The position numbers were made by a program, and so were the translations under genes. DNA of 64,000 nt, taken from positions 12,716,651-12,780,650 of the forward strand of contig NC_135563.1 of assembly GCF_964340395.1 (NCBI RefSeq), written 5' to 3'. Below the pieces are notes generated by a model. The model had not been told where the DNA came from. It saw only the letters and a list, made by a program, of their open reading frames with translations, and searched no databases. This document shows positions 61,426-64,000 of the stretch, piece by piece. How positions within the stretch are numbered: the stretch's first letter is position 1; each line of letters starts with the position of its first letter. Source of the DNA: Glandiceps talaboti (Eukaryota > Hemichordata > Enteropneusta > Spengelidae).

Positions 61426-64000
61426 ACTGTTCCGTGTGTTATGTAGATTCTTGCTTGACGTAGAACGTAGCGTGCGATTGGTTGTATATGGCTGAAGACA
61501 TTTACATACAAAAAAGGAGTCAATGATGAGATATCATGTTGGTTAGCAGTGGAAATTGTTGTCATTCCTGAAGAACTGACAACCTGTATAAACTAATGAT
61601 GACTGGATATATTAGGTTTACTTTAAATTTTTTGTTACGAGTGACGATACTTGTCGCTGTATTTTAAGCATACTGTGAGGAAGTCCGTATATAAGCCTTT
61701 TTATTTATCATGGATGCAGGCTTCAATTTAACATACAAATGAAAGTGAATCGGAGGAGAAAATACACGAAATTACTCGATTATCATCTACATGTTGATGA
61801 AACAGCAAGGTGTGGTGACGAATTCATTTCCTCAAAGTGGTGAATTGTAACTAGCTAGACGTTTCAGTGCTAAACTGTCGTATGAGGAGGGGGGAACTAT
61901 CGCTCACTGTCTTGCGACTTAGGTAGGGTGGTCTCGTGTATAATTTCGAAGTGAGGTTCCAATTGTACAGACCGTGTTTACAACTCAAAGTACTGGAAAT
62001 GAAGCGAGAAAGCAAGCATGGTGTACTTGTGTTATGCAAATTGGAAGTAAACTCCTCCCATTACAAGTTTTTTATGAACTTACAGTCATTTATTGTGGCA
62101 CAAAACTGGAAATATTATTGGACGACAGTGATCTGATCCAGATGATTGGTCTTACTATTAGGTAGACATTTGTTACAACATAGTGCATTACAAGACTAGC
62201 ATTTGAAAGGTTTGAAGTTTACAGATTTAGCATACCTTGCACATCTGGTACTACAAGATCCCTTTGTCCAGTACAATTGCTTTTAATGGTTCTACATTCT
62301 AGCACATCAGTCTAAACGACCTACCAATACCAATCACTCTCAATGTACCATCAATATAAAATGGCTGATACAAAGAGGGTGATCAAAGGCGGTTTTTAAA
62401 TAGATGGTCTTAACATGGAAAAACATTCATTCCACTAGGAGTTCTCAAAGTTTATATCACAAAACCACTTAGACTACCAGCATATTCATAAAAGGTCGAC
62501 ACGAGTAAAGAAGGATCGTTTATCTCAACTGACGTCAATAGTACATTGACAGCCGACAGTAAACCCAGCCTGAATCTTGCAATAAAACAAACCAAGCCAA
62601 CTGTTTAAAGGTTTCTTTGATATTTCCATTCCATCGAATCACTTTGAATATTAGTAAGTATAGCTTATATTATGCTGCGGGTAATCAAAACTTATTTTAT
62701 GGTCTACTGTCACTGTAAATGTCGACAGCCTGAGGTCTAAGCTTTCAAATCTTTGAAAATGATTTAGTAATAGAAAACTAGCATTCATTGAGATATTTAT
62801 AATAGCGCTTAATCTGAAGTGTTCTTCCCCTAGATTCCTTTTCAAGGCTAATAAAATGGCTGTTAATTTGAAGAGAGGTTCTGAAGACTTTATTTAAAGG
62901 GTTAAAACCTGCAGTTGCACATTCACATAAACCAGTTTGCCCTTTTAAGTAATGGTAACCCCTCCCTAATTTAATCTGATGCGTCTCCATTCATAAGGAC
63001 TCACAGATGCACACTCTTGGACACGTATGAAATGTCCATCTCATTACGATTAATACAAAATATTTGTTTTCTCGAAAGTATGAGCCGTGATATAGTGAAA
63101 TCAAAGCACTATATTTAAACCAGAGTAGGTTGCATCGCAGTCGGTTTAATTACGATTATTTCAGCGAAAACTATAATCATTATATCCAGGAGGCAACGCG
63201 CCATCATTGTTAATTACCGCCTTTGACGTTACTGAACTTGCAATTGTTATTAAATTAAAAGCAACCATACGCACATCACCATGTCACTCGGTTATTAAGT
63301 TCACATTTTTTTACCCATACTTTCAAATAGCATACGAGTTTAGACATGTTAGTTTTCATTAAGTTGTGACCAGTTCTGCACTTTAGCTGGCTTATGTTTT
63401 AAACTAGCATATGTGTGTCTTTTCCCGTTTCTAACTTTATTAAATTTCAAGAATTTAAAGACTTTTACATCGGTATTTTGATATTCTAAGAACTTCATCC
63501 AGTTGACGCTCAAGGGTAGTGTGTTGTGCATCTTAATGTTCGCATACGTTTTGGAAGATTTACAAACAAGAGTTTGACACTAAAACAACCAAAATTTCGT
63601 GGTTTTTTTTTAAAGCATCATGTGTAATCCCAAAGTATGTCTTGGTCTGATTTGTGTTGTCTTGTACCGACTAGATTCTCTTTTTGTCTCTTGTTGCTCA
63701 GTGACGTGCTACATGTACGGCCGTTCAACGTGCTCGACTAGATCCCCACAACCGTTTTACGGAATGCTTAATAAGCAACAACGGACAGAAAGAAAAGCAA
63801 ATCGGTACAAGCGAATAGATATATCAAACCAAGATACACACGATTCTTGAAAACAATACACGATATCTTGGGATTCTACTGCCAAACTCGTTTGCAAACA
63901 TAGAGAATGGAAATAGGCGTCGGCGACATTAATATAAGACATATTGTAGTACACACTAATGAACTAATATGCCCTTTGAAGACAAATTCTGAATGATGTA
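61426..64000. other. Gene-free stretch to the window end
   Basis: Frames up to 76 codons on both strands, none recognised. One CRE lies at 62530-62537. Confidence 0.4.

Overview
This is animal nuclear DNA. It is AT-rich and mostly non-coding, crowded with microsatellites and hairpin-forming repeats, and holds one clear split gene whose large intron carries consensus splice sites. No operons, rRNA, tRNA or prokaryotic features were seen. Repeat style and the gene family fit a bilaterian, most likely a marine invertebrate (a lophotrochozoan or an invertebrate deuterostome). The sequence alone does not settle the phylum.

The gene is a class A (rhodopsin-like) neuropeptide receptor on the minus strand, closest by eye to thyrotropin-releasing-hormone receptors and the neighbouring ghrelin/neuromedin-U group. 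Coding exon 1 (39504 to 39129) covers the N-terminus, TM1, TM2 and ECL1. A 23,913-nt phase-1 intron splits the codon of the conserved TM3 cysteine. Coding exon 2 (15215 to 14281) covers TM3 to the stop. Joined, they give an uninterrupted 436-residue receptor. A weak TATA/initiator pair lies about 180-220 bp upstream of the ATG.

Layout: 1-12.1 kb is gene-free, with a LINE 3' fragment (about 3.0 kb), a diverged tandem array with four POU octamers (4.5-5.2 kb) and a striking (TA)n tract interrupted by two related near-perfect palindromes (6.7-7.4 kb). At 12.14-13.18 kb, a roughly 900-bp sequence with 26-bp inverted ends abuts a 143-bp foldback element. 14.28-39.50 kb is the receptor gene; its intron holds (CA)n(TA)n, (AATC)n, (TTG)n and (TA)n tracts, a 510-bp element with 150-bp inverted arms (28.04-28.55 kb), a long tetranucleotide array (29 kb) and an 8-copy 43-bp minisatellite with CCAAT in every unit (30.7-31.0 kb). 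39.5-64 kb is upstream or intergenic DNA with more simple repeats, a Z-DNA-prone core at 41.25 kb, a long (GA)n tract, a (CAGT)n/hairpin segment and a diverged tandem duplication near 55.6-56.05 kb.

No multi-gene system is visible. The most notable items are the palindrome/(TA)n complex, the 12.1-13.2 kb composite inverted-repeat element, the 510-bp foldback element, the CCAAT minisatellite, and the receptor with its Leu at position 6.48.
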